Of a stretch of DNA of 64,000 bases, positions 27,766-35,730 are shown piece after piece. The position numbers were made by a program, and so were the translations under genes. The notes beneath the pieces were generated by a model. The model did no database searches. It saw only the letters and a program-made list of their open reading frames with translations, and was not told the origin of the DNA. Position 1 is the first letter of the stretch; the number at the start of each line of letters is the position of its first letter. Source of the stretch: Thalassobaculum_A sp040219215 (GTDB lineage Bacteria > Pseudomonadota > Alphaproteobacteria > Thalassobaculales > Thalassobaculaceae); NCBI RefSeq assembly GCF_040219215.1, contig NZ_JAVJSX010000031.1, positions 129,221 through 193,220 on the forward strand, written 5' to 3'.

Positions 27766-28530
27766 CTAAGCCTCGCTCGTCAGGACCGATGCGCCCATCG
27801 CCGCGATCGCATCGGTGCGTGGCGTCAGAGGCGTCGGATACGTGCTCTTGGAGTGACTCAGCCGCAGCCGGATCGCAGTATCGGCCAAACGGTAGGACAA
27901 GGGGCCAGGATTGATGACCGGGACCGGCAAGCGCTCGGCCAGATAAGCGTGGGCCTCGTGCATGGTCGTGGAGCCGAGGACGATGACGTCGGCACGGTCC
28001 TGTTCGACACACCGCGTCGCAACCTCCAGGAGAACCGGAAACACCTCGTCCTCGCGCCCACCCAGCAGTTCCTGATTGTTCGGCTGGAGGTCGGCCGATC
28101 GGATCGAGGCGCAGCGGCTCTCCAACCCTAACTCAGCCAATGTCTTGGCGTAGAGCGGGCGCCAGCGGTCCCACATGCAGACGATTGAGAAGCGCTCGCC
28201 CAGCATCAGGGCGGTCAGCATGGCGTGGCGGCCGGGGCCGATGACGGGAATGTCGAGGACCGAGCGCAGGGCGGACATTCCGGAATCGCTGACCGTATCG
28301 ATGCACACGGCGTCGTATCCGTCGGCCTGTGCCGTCTGGCCGGCCTCGAGGATGCCGATGTCGGCCAGCAGTGCATCCTGCTGGCTGACGTAGTTGGCCG
28401 GGGCGATGCCGACTGCCTTGAAGTCGAATGCGATATCCGGCCCAAGCTTGACCGAGCGGAGCTGGGCTTTTCGCTTGCCGAGATTCTCAGCGTCCATCGG
28501 GAACGGGACGATTACCAGGACACGTGCCAT
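27766..28530 (-). CDS. Asp/Glu/hydantoin racemase-like protein lacking both catalytic cysteines (copy 2)
   Basis: A 254-residue paralogue of the downstream gene, sharing DTxSDSGMxALRS, the IPVIGPG segment and LGSTTMHxA. Again Thr and Ser replace the expected Cys residues (CIDTVSDSGM, IVLGSTTMHEA). The Cys in AVCIDT precedes the motif and is not at the catalytic position. ATG 28530 is preceded by a GGAAAGG ribosome site; the longer frame to 28593 is not conserved-looking. The pair is cotranscribed and probably arose by tandem duplication, so the proteins may work as a heteromer. Confidence 0.78.
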   Translation of the reverse strand: MARVLVIVPFPMDAENLGKRKAQLRSVKLGPDIAFDFKAVGIAPANYVSQQDALLADIGILEAGQTAQADGYDAVCIDTVSDSGMSALRSVLDIPVIGPGRHAMLTALMLGERFSIVCMWDRWRPLYAKTLAELGLESRCASIRSADLQPNNQELLGGREDEVFPVLLEVATRCVEQDRADVIVLGSTTMHEAHAYLAERLPVPVINPGPLSYRLADTAIRLRLSHSKSTYPTPLTPRTDAIAAMGASVLTSEA

Positions 28531-28786
28531 TTGGGGATGCCTTTCCGATTGTAAGTCGGACCGGATGAAGCGATGAGGCTGTCGGATCGTCACAAGCCGC
28601 GGCCGCGGCGTCCAGGGCCAATGTGCAGTTGGCTTACCTCTGCAACGTCGCGTGCAGCGATGATTGCGTTGAGCTCAGAGCGGTAACGTGGCCGACACTG
28701 ATGGCCCCCGGTCCTGCGCTGTGCTTGGCAATCCCCCCGGGATGTCGTCTCCTCCGGGTGGGCACCAACACAAAGGACTGCAACCG

Positions 28787-29272
28787 ATGACAAGAAACGA
28801 AGGTGGATGTCTTTGTGGCGGCGTTCGGTACGCAACTCTCGCGAATCCGGGTCGAGTCACGGTTTGTCATTGCAGGTTCTGTCAGAAGGCCACGGGTTCG
28901 GCCTACATGGTTGAGCCGATCTTTGGCAAAGATGACCTCGTCCTGCTGGCCGGTTCGCCCAAGACGTTCGATCTGGTGTCCAAGGGGTCCGGAAAGGTGG
29001 TTCACGTTCACTTCTGCGGAAACTGCGGCACCAAGCTCTGGCTGAGCTTTGAACGGTTTCCCGACGCGGTCGGCGTCTATGCCGGCACGTTTGACGACCC
29101 GTGCTGGTTTCCGATCGAACCCTCTACGTCGAAGCATATCTTTTTGGGGGTTGCGCGGGCAGACACCATCATCCCTTCAGGCCTGCCGACCTTCGTCGAG
29201 CACACTGTGACGAATGGCGGTGTGACGCAGGAAACGAAGGTTTTCGAGGCACATCACAAGGTCGGATCTTGA
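28787..29272 (+). CDS. GFA family zinc protein (CENP-V/GFA domain)
   Basis: A 161-residue protein with the GFA zinc-site pattern: CLCGGVRY near the N-terminus, CHCRFCQKATGSAY, and HFCGNCGTKLW. The founding member was described as a glutathione-dependent formaldehyde-activating enzyme, but most relatives have no tested function. ATG 28787 is preceded by AAAGGA nine bases upstream. It is transcribed divergently from the racemase pair, separated by about 256 bases in which I see no other gene. Confidence 0.85.
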   Translation: MTRNEGGCLCGGVRYATLANPGRVTVCHCRFCQKATGSAYMVEPIFGKDDLVLLAGSPKTFDLVSKGSGKVVHVHFCGNCGTKLWLSFERFPDAVGVYAGTFDDPCWFPIEPSTSKHIFLGVARADTIIPSGLPTFVEHTVTNGGVTQETKVFEAHHKVGS

Positions 29273-29386
29273 GGGATCCAGTCTGCCTGATGAGCCAGGC
29301 GAACGACGGAATCCCCAGCGATCTGACACAGCGGGATGCACTCACAGGCTGCCAGGGTCGCTGGCGCTGCTATCCTCTGGTGCCAG

Positions 29387-30394
29387 TCAATGGGATCCGA
29401 CCTTAGTGGGGGTATCCTGACGGACACGATTCCGGCCCGACGATTTGGCAGCACGGAGCGCCCAGTCGGCTTGCTTCAGCGCGTCCTCCAGCAGACCCCG
29501 TGGAGGATCTGCGGCCGGCGTGCATCCCGATACCCCGGCGCTGAACGTTACGATCCCGCTGTCGCTGAGGTCGTGGGCGATCGCGTACTCACGCAGTGAG
29601 GTCAGCGCGTCATCGAGCAGCCGGACGGCCTGATCCGGCGGAGTGCCGGGAAGGACGATGGCGAACTCCTGACCACCGTACCGGCAAACGATGTCACCTG
29701 GACGCCGGAATCGCTGGGCCAGGATGCGCGAGACCTGCTGTAGCGCCATATCCCCGTGTCCATCGCCATGATGGTCGTTCAGGCGCCTGAAATCATCCAG
29801 GTCGACCAAGGCGAAGCTGATATCTTCGCCATTCCGGGCCGCACGCCGCAATTCGGTGAACGCCTGATCATCGAAGTATCGACGGTTGTAGAGGCCGGTC
29901 AACGCGTCACGGATCGTCAACCAACGGTGCTGCAACGCTTCTTCAATGAACAACCCGTACTCGACCAGGGTTTCCAATTCGTCGGCCGCACTGTCGCGCG
30001 TACCTGGGTCGACGACGCACAGCACGCCGACAACCTGTCGCGACGGGCCAAACACCGGAACGCCGCTGTAGAACTTCAGGTTGGGGGCGTCGATCACCAT
30101 TGGATGGCCAAGGAATCGAGGGTGTTCCGACAGGTCATGCACCGTGACGGGCCGCTGCTGTTCGACAACCATCGAGCAAACGGCAGAGTGTTTGTCGACA
30201 AAGCGATGATCCAGGTTGTGGTGCGCGGCCACGTAGAAGCGATCACCCAGGTCCAACAGAAATGCTGCGTATTGGGCTTTGAATGTCCGGGCGGCGAGGC
30301 GGGTTGCGCGGACCAACGACGGGTCGGCTGGCAGATCGACCAGATTGAACGGGTCGAATTGAGCCTGGGGTGCTGGCTGGGTTGTATTGAACAC
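29387..30394 (-). CDS. GAF-GGDEF protein with GGQEF signature
   Basis: A 335-residue cytoplasmic signalling protein. Residues about 25-150 form a GAF sensor domain (FYSGVPVFGPSRQVVGVLCVVDPG). Residues about 163-325 form a GGDEF domain: DALTGLYNRRYFDD, then LVDLDDFRRLND and GDGHGD with metal-binding Asp residues, and the signature at 240-244 reads GGQEF instead of GGDEF/GGEEF. An RxxD I-site is not obvious. The Gln could weaken cyclic-di-GMP synthesis, so activity is uncertain. GTG start 30394 has AAGGGG five bases upstream. No neighbour shows the target. Confidence 0.85.
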   Translation of the reverse strand: MFNTTQPAPQAQFDPFNLVDLPADPSLVRATRLAARTFKAQYAAFLLDLGDRFYVAAHHNLDHRFVDKHSAVCSMVVEQQRPVTVHDLSEHPRFLGHPMVIDAPNLKFYSGVPVFGPSRQVVGVLCVVDPGTRDSAADELETLVEYGLFIEEALQHRWLTIRDALTGLYNRRYFDDQAFTELRRAARNGEDISFALVDLDDFRRLNDHHGDGHGDMALQQVSRILAQRFRRPGDIVCRYGGQEFAIVLPGTPPDQAVRLLDDALTSLREYAIAHDLSDSGIVTFSAGVSGCTPAADPPRGLLEDALKQADWALRAAKSSGRNRVRQDTPTKVGSH

Positions 30395-30589
30395 TCTGGC
30401 CCCTTGGATGATGAGGCGCGGAGCATAGGGAGGAACCAGTTAACGCATGGTTTACCTCCAAACCGCTCACGGGCGGGTTGGGCGCCATGGTTGACGGTTC
30501 ACGCTGACGGTTGGCTTGTCGCGTAGGTTCAGCCGCGCAACGCCGAGTGACACCGGCATGTCTGTTGCCGGTATGCTGGAACCAGGGGC

Positions 30590-32191
30590 ATGACCGACTG
30601 GGTCGGGTATCGAGACAAGGGGCATTTGCCGGTGAAGGTAAGCGAGAAAGCTCCGGGCTGCGCGGTTCGGCGCCAGTTGATCAACCAGCCGGAGAGTGCC
30701 GACGGTTGGGCGGACGGAATTCGTGGACTGACCGACAACCGGACGATCTTCCGCTGGTTTTGTCGACTGGCCACGCTGACGACCCAGCCTGACGGCGACG
30801 TGCTGCGCAAGGCGATCGGCGCCACCCGCGCCATCGGTGGCAAGGAACTCAGCCGGTTCGCGAATTCCGGCGGACTTTCGGACCGGCTGATCGTGCCGTT
30901 CGTAGCGGTGTCGATGATGGTCAATGCCCGGCTCGACATCCCCAAGATCACCGCCACGCCGTACCGGTTCGCTGACATGCACGACAACTTCGAGAAGGCA
31001 ATCTCGCTGCTGTCGGAGGAGACCATCCCGTCCTCGGCGCGAGAGGCCTTCGAGATCATGGTCGGCAAGCAGTACATCCGGACCATCCTGTCGGACGCCG
31101 GGTATCTCGCCGAGGCCGCCCAGATAGGTCAGAACGTTTCCGCCTACACCCGCTGGATGCGCAAGACGGTCTACGGCGCGGAGGTGCGCGGTGTCACCGA
31201 CCAGTGGACGTTCGCAATCGGCCACATGGTGGTGCTGGCGTATCTCATCAAAGGCCAGGACCTGCAGGTCTTTGACTTCAATAGTGTGAAGGTCTGGCGT
31301 GGCCGGATCGCCAACCGGTTTCTCTGGGATCAGATGCAGGGCCTGTCCCGGAACCTGGAGATCGTCGAACCCGGATCGGTGTTCGCCGACAACCACTCCA
31401 GCCAGAATCTCGAATGGGTCGATGGACGTTTCGTCGACTACTTCGAGGCCTGCGGGGTCGTGGCGGACCGGGCCGGGAATGTGGCCGGTGCGATCCTTGA
31501 CCGGCCGGTGCCGTCCCACCCGGCCCTGGTGGCGTTTTATGACCGAAGTGGCATCGCTCCGGATGACCGGATCGTCACGGTGCACTGCCGGGAAGCGGGG
31601 TATCGTGTCAACGAGCGCCACGACCTGCGCAACGCCAATGTCGTCGAGTACCTGCCGGCGCTGAATGAGTTGGTCGAACAAGGCTACCGGGTGATTCGGC
31701 TGGGCGACCGCACGATGACGCCGTTGCCGGCGACCGATGGCGTCATCGACTACGCGACTTCGGCGCTGAAGTCCCCGGAACTGGATGTTTTGCTGCCGGC
31801 AACGGCGGCGTTCCACATCGGCTCCAGTTCGGGCCTGTCGCTGGTGCCGTTGCTGTACGGTACGCCCTGCCTGTTCCTGAACTGGTACCCGTTCGATCTG
31901 CTGCCATGGGGCAGGGGCAACTGGACGGTGCTGAAACCCATCGAGGCGCTGGCGGATCGCCAGCCGGTGATCGACCGGGTTTCGTATGCCGCGTTGGGGC
32001 GGATGCGGGAACGCCGGTTGCTCAACTCCTTCGGGTACGACGCGCGGGACCTGAACGCGTCGGAGATCAGCCAGGCCGTGGCTGGCTTCGCCCGGACGCT
32101 CGATACCGCAATCCTGGATCCGGACAGATCCGCAGACAACATCGGCCGGATCGTTGTCGCCGACCGTGCCGGCCTGCGGGATCTGGTGTGA
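30590..32191 (+). CDS. TIGR04372 family putative glycosyltransferase
   Basis: A 533-residue protein matching the TIGR04372 putative glycosyltransferase pattern in its C-terminal half: IVTVHCREAGY, HDLRNANVVEYLPALNELVEQGYRVIRLGD, TPLPATDGVIDYA, the FHIGSSSGLSLVPLLYGTPCLFLNW donor-site-like block, and PWGRGNW. The N-terminal half is helical and less conserved. Such proteins are found in surface-glycan loci of alphaproteobacteria, but here it stands apart from the cluster at 1-8711. It ends 38 bases before the convergent GntR gene. The substrate is unknown. Confidence 0.75.
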   Translation: MTDWVGYRDKGHLPVKVSEKAPGCAVRRQLINQPESADGWADGIRGLTDNRTIFRWFCRLATLTTQPDGDVLRKAIGATRAIGGKELSRFANSGGLSDRLIVPFVAVSMMVNARLDIPKITATPYRFADMHDNFEKAISLLSEETIPSSAREAFEIMVGKQYIRTILSDAGYLAEAAQIGQNVSAYTRWMRKTVYGAEVRGVTDQWTFAIGHMVVLAYLIKGQDLQVFDFNSVKVWRGRIANRFLWDQMQGLSRNLEIVEPGSVFADNHSSQNLEWVDGRFVDYFEACGVVADRAGNVAGAILDRPVPSHPALVAFYDRSGIAPDDRIVTVHCREAGYRVNERHDLRNANVVEYLPALNELVEQGYRVIRLGDRTMTPLPATDGVIDYATSALKSPELDVLLPATAAFHIGSSSGLSLVPLLYGTPCLFLNWYPFDLLPWGRGNWTVLKPIEALADRQPVIDRVSYAALGRMRERRLLNSFGYDARDLNASEISQAVAGFARTLDTAILDPDRSADNIGRIVVADRAGLRDLV

Positions 32192-32228
32192 CCCCGCCGG
32201 ACGCGCCGCTGGGTGTGGGAACGTCTGG

Positions 32229-32966
32229 TCAGACCCGCTGGCGGATCACGCTCCTGACCGAGTAGCGGCTCGCCGGGTAGAGGTTCAGCGAGACCTCGAA
32301 GGTGGCGCCGGTGTGGGCGACGTATCGGCGACTCACCATCAGTGCCGCGGTTTCCGCTTCGGCGGCAAGCAGGGTCGCATACTCGCCGGGAAAATCGGTT
32401 GCCGAGATGGTTTGCTCGACGTAGTCCAGCTTCAAGGCATTCTGTGCCAGAACCAGTTCGTACACGGCGTCGCTGCCGGAGTGGATCGCGTTCCGGTCCG
32501 GCTTGAACGGCTCGGGCACCAGGATCTCCGACCAGCACAGCGGCTTGCCGTCGGATCTGGTCGAACGCAGGCCGGCGATCCGGTACCACCGTCTATCCGG
32601 CAGATCGGTGAACCCGCCGATCGTGCCGTCGCTGATCGCAACGAAGCCCTCGTGCCGGATATCGAGGCGGGTGTTCTGCGCGAAGTCGAGCAGTCCCTTC
32701 AGGTCGCGCAGGCTGTGCACGTACGGCGCCACCGGGCGATCGGCCAGGACGACGGTGCCGGTTTTGCGTCGGCGGCCCAGCATGCCCTGTTCGGCCAGCA
32801 GCTTGAGGGCCTCGCGGATGGTGTGCCGGCCGACCCCGAAGCGATCCTGCAGTTCCATCTCGGTCGGAAAGCGGGTGCCGACCGGGAACCGTCCCGACCG
32901 GATCTCGTCCGTCAGCAGCTCCGCAAGGTCACCATGCCGCGAGGTCGAAGCCGGCCCATCGGTCAT
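32229..32966 (-). CDS. GntR family regulator with UTRA domain (HutC subfamily)
   Basis: A 245-residue DNA-binding regulator. Residues about 12-80 form the GntR winged helix (LLTDEIRSGRFPVGTRFPTE, then DRFGVGRHTIREALKLLAEQGML, then TGTVV). Residues about 90-240 fit the UTRA ligand domain (WYRIAGLR, YELVLAQNALKLDYVEQTISA, VSRRYVAHTGATFEVSLNLYPA). It is divergent from the MmgE/PrpD gene and is the probable regulator of the catabolic genes to its right. Its ligand would be a pathway substrate or intermediate. A shared element in the two divergent gaps may be its operator. Confidence 0.87.
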   Translation of the reverse strand: MTDGPASTSRHGDLAELLTDEIRSGRFPVGTRFPTEMELQDRFGVGRHTIREALKLLAEQGMLGRRRKTGTVVLADRPVAPYVHSLRDLKGLLDFAQNTRLDIRHEGFVAISDGTIGGFTDLPDRRWYRIAGLRSTRSDGKPLCWSEILVPEPFKPDRNAIHSGSDAVYELVLAQNALKLDYVEQTISATDFPGEYATLLAAEAETAALMVSRRYVAHTGATFEVSLNLYPASRYSVRSVIRQRV

Positions 32967-33069
32967 TGAGTTCGATGCCTGCGAAGTTCGTGGGTCGGTT
33001 CAGGATAAGCCAATCGGCTGAGCCGCGCAAAGTGCGACGCCGTTCTGCCTCCGGTTCTCATTATTAACT

Positions 33070-33080
33070 TCGAACAAATG
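33070..33080 (+). promoter_or_regulatory. candidate GntR operator, copy 1
   Basis: TTCGAACAAAT lies in the 154-base gap between the divergent GntR and MmgE/PrpD genes, about 40 bases upstream of the latter's start. The same 11 bases occur at 35645-35655 in the other divergent gap of this island. The copies also share a GC two bases further on. The match and the TTCGAA core suggest a regulator site; binding is inferred. Confidence 0.4.
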
Positions 33081-33120
33081 TGCTAGTTTCATTCTGCGCA
33101 GCTGCTGATCGGAGGCCTCA

Positions 33121-34542
33121 ATGTCCGTCACATCGTTGACCAGAGCAGATCCCGCCAAGGCCGCGCTGTCGACAACCGGGCGGCTCGCCTCGTTCGTGGT
33201 CAACGCGGCGGTTGATGCCGCCGTCCTGAAGCAGGCGACGCCGATCGTTCTGGACACCCTGGCAGTGACCCTGGCGGGCGGCGTTGAGCCTGGGGTCCGG
33301 GCTCTGATTCGCACGTTGGAGCCTCAATCCGGCCCAGGTGGCGTCCCTTCGTTCTGGACTGGGCAGCGCTATCGTTCCGACGATGCGGCACTGTTGATCG
33401 GTATGGCGAGCCATGTCCTGGACTATGACGACGTCAGCATGCTTGCCGTGTGCCATCCCAGCGCGCCGGTCCTCTCGGCACTGCTGGCGACCGCGTCCCG
33501 GGAGCGTACGTCCGGGCGTGCCTTGCTGGAGGCGGTTGCCGTCGGCACCGAAGTGCTGATCCGCCTGGGACAGGCCATGGGATTCCGGCACTACACACTC
33601 GGCTTTCACGCCACAGCCACGCTCGGCACGATCGGCGCCGCTGCGGCATGTGCGCGGATCATGGGCCTTGATCGTGGTCAGACCGAACACGCCCTTGCCA
33701 TCGCTGCCAGCCTGGCATCCGGGCTGCGCGTCAATTTCGGTTCGATGGTGAAGTCGCTGCACGTCGGCATCGCTGCCTCCAACGGTCAGAAGGCCGCTCG
33801 CCTGGCGGCCGCCGGCATCGAAGGCACGGCCGAGGCATTCGATGGCGAGGGCTTCCTGAACGCGTTCTCCGGCGGGGAGGTCGGTGCCTGGCCGGACGGC
33901 CTGGGACTGGGGGCGCCGTTCGCGATCGCGGAGCCGGGCTTCGAGCAGAAGCGCTACCCATGTTGCTACCTGTTGCACAAGATCATCGAGGCGATCCTGG
34001 CGCTGCGGCGCGAGACCGGGATGACGCTGGCCGATGTCAAGTCGGCGCTGGTCCAGATGCCGAACGGCGGCACCAAGCCGCTGATCCATCCGCGGCCGAA
34101 ATCCGGCCTGAACGCGTTGTTCAGTGCACCATACGCCGTGGTCGCCGGATTGGCCGACGGGCATATCGGCCTGAAGAGCTTCACCGACGAAGCCGTGCTG
34201 CGATCCGATGTGCAGGCCCGTTTGGCGGACGTGACGGTGGTTGAGGATGACAAACCGTCGAGGCACGGAGCGGACGTGGGCGCCGCACCGGTGTCGGTCA
34301 CCCTGGTGCCGGCATCCGGCAGCAGCGTGTCGCGAACGATCACCGCGCTGCCCGGTTCGCCACAGGATCCGCTGACCGACAGCCAGCTGCGGGCCAAGTG
34401 GGACGATTGCCTGCAGCGGGCAGGGAGCAGCATTCCGCCCGATACGCTCCTTCGGCTGTTCGACGAAGGCAAGTCGATCGCCGACGCGCCCAGCATCGAC
34501 GGATGGCTCGGACGGTTGACCGTGGCGGTCTCGGCCGATTGA
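33121..34542 (+). CDS. MmgE/PrpD family protein
   Basis: A 473-residue protein of the MmgE/PrpD (2-methylcitrate dehydratase-like) family. Typical segments are VLDTLAVTLAGG, LLIGMASHVLDYDDV, HPSAPVLSALLA, LIRLGQAMGFRHYTLGFHATATLGTIGAAAACARIMGLD and KRYPCCYLLHKIIEA. The fold is a lyase/dehydratase one, but most relatives outside propionate metabolism have unknown substrates. ATG 33121 has GGAGG five bases upstream. No PrpB or PrpC is near, so methylcitrate is unlikely. It probably handles an intermediate of the ketone/ester pathway encoded next to it. Confidence 0.87.
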   Translation: MSVTSLTRADPAKAALSTTGRLASFVVNAAVDAAVLKQATPIVLDTLAVTLAGGVEPGVRALIRTLEPQSGPGGVPSFWTGQRYRSDDAALLIGMASHVLDYDDVSMLAVCHPSAPVLSALLATASRERTSGRALLEAVAVGTEVLIRLGQAMGFRHYTLGFHATATLGTIGAAAACARIMGLDRGQTEHALAIAASLASGLRVNFGSMVKSLHVGIAASNGQKAARLAAAGIEGTAEAFDGEGFLNAFSGGEVGAWPDGLGLGAPFAIAEPGFEQKRYPCCYLLHKIIEAILALRRETGMTLADVKSALVQMPNGGTKPLIHPRPKSGLNALFSAPYAVVAGLADGHIGLKSFTDEAVLRSDVQARLADVTVVEDDKPSRHGADVGAAPVSVTLVPASGSSVSRTITALPGSPQDPLTDSQLRAKWDDCLQRAGSSIPPDTLLRLFDEGKSIADAPSIDGWLGRLTVAVSAD

Positions 34543-34563
34543 GCCGGCTCGGTCTGTCGCGGC

Positions 34564-35499
34564 TCACGACAGTGCGCGCTTCAACGCATCGGCCACGTAG
34601 CGCTGGGCATTGATGGCATCGTCGATCACTGGCGCCATGCCAAAGAAGCCGTGGATCATGCCGGGATAGAGCTTGTAGTCGACCGGTGTCCCGGCGTTGC
34701 GCAAGGCGTCGGCGAAGCGGGCCCCTTCGTCGCAGAGGACGTCGCATTCAGCCGCGACGATCACCGCGGGGGCGAGGCTCGACAGGCTTGGCGCCTTGAT
34801 TGGTGAAGCGCGCCAGTCCTCCGCGTCGCTGGTGCCGTTCAGATAGTGGGTCTGGAACCATCGCATCGCCGCGGTTGTCAGCACGCCGTACCCGGTTGCA
34901 TAGCGCTCATAGCTGTCACCGATGAGGCTGTAGTCGGCCACCGGGTAGATCAGAGCTTGCAGCTTGAGCGCCGAGTCGCTCTCGTCGCGCGCCCGGATTG
35001 CGACGACCGCTGCCAAATTGCCGCCGGCACTGTCGCCGCAGACGGCGGTTCGGGTCGAATCGGTTCCAAGCTCCGAGGCGGATTTCACGACCCAGCGATA
35101 CGCCGCCCAGGCATCATCGACAGCGGCCGGGAACCGATGCTCCGGGCCCATCCGGTAGTCGACGGACACCACCACGGCGCCGCTGCCGTTGCACAGGTTG
35201 CGGGCGATAGCGTCGTGCGTGTCCAGATTGCCGAGCACATGGCCGCCACCGTGAAAGTACACGACCGCCGGGAATGGACCGTCGCCGTTCGGCCAATAGA
35301 TCCGTACCGGTACGTCGTCACCGGTTCCCGGCACCGTCCGGTCTTCGGCGCGGGCGATCGGCGCGGACGTGCCACCCCGTGCTTTCGCCATGGCATCGAA
35401 TACTTCGCGCGCCTGCGCAGGAGCCATGGTCTCGATCGCCGGCAGCTTCGCGTCGGCCAGCGCCTTCAGAGCGAGCTGGATCTGGGGATGCAGCGCCAT
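34564..35499 (-). CDS. HSL-family alpha/beta hydrolase (esterase)
   Basis: A 311-residue serine hydrolase of the hormone-sensitive-lipase group. The oxyanion-hole HGGG is at 83-86 (YFHGGGHVLGNLDTHD), the nucleophile elbow GDSAGGN has Ser at about 157, and the acid and base appear in AECDVLCDEG and MIHGFFGM. Start ATG 35499 is preceded by GGAGGA eight bases upstream; the open frame to 35592 is not conserved. It is divergent from the Baeyer-Villiger monooxygenase gene and may hydrolyse the ester or lactone which that enzyme makes. Confidence 0.9.
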   Translation of the reverse strand: MALHPQIQLALKALADAKLPAIETMAPAQAREVFDAMAKARGGTSAPIARAEDRTVPGTGDDVPVRIYWPNGDGPFPAVVYFHGGGHVLGNLDTHDAIARNLCNGSGAVVVSVDYRMGPEHRFPAAVDDAWAAYRWVVKSASELGTDSTRTAVCGDSAGGNLAAVVAIRARDESDSALKLQALIYPVADYSLIGDSYERYATGYGVLTTAAMRWFQTHYLNGTSDAEDWRASPIKAPSLSSLAPAVIVAAECDVLCDEGARFADALRNAGTPVDYKLYPGMIHGFFGMAPVIDDAINAQRYVADALKRALS

Positions 35500-35644
35500 C
35501 GATCGAATCCTCCAATCAAACTGGCCAACGACCCCGACCGGTGCGAGCCGGGGATCGGCTGAACGCCGAAACGACGGTTTGGCCTGATGCATTCACGGCC
35601 CGTCATCGTCGTTGCATGTCGACAAACGTGACGGTGAGGGTATG

Positions 35645-35655
35645 TTCGAACAAAT
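35645..35655 (+). promoter_or_regulatory. candidate GntR operator, copy 2
   Basis: A second copy of TTCGAACAAAT sits in the 231-base gap between the divergent esterase and monooxygenase genes. Here it is part of the 10-base palindrome TGTTCGAACA (35643-35652). Together with the copy at 33070-33080 it links the two divergent promoter regions of the island. Confidence 0.4.
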
Positions 35656-35730
35656 AAGCGCACAAGACGCAGACGAGGACTGAAGCCGAGTAACGTCGAT
35701 ACCCGTGCAAGCTTTCCAGGGGATGAAACG

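Noticed and set aside
30552..30572. ACCGGCA/TGCCGGT hairpin before the TIGR04372 gene
   Set aside because: Short stem in an intergenic region with no upstream gene to terminate; chance is likely in GC-rich DNA.
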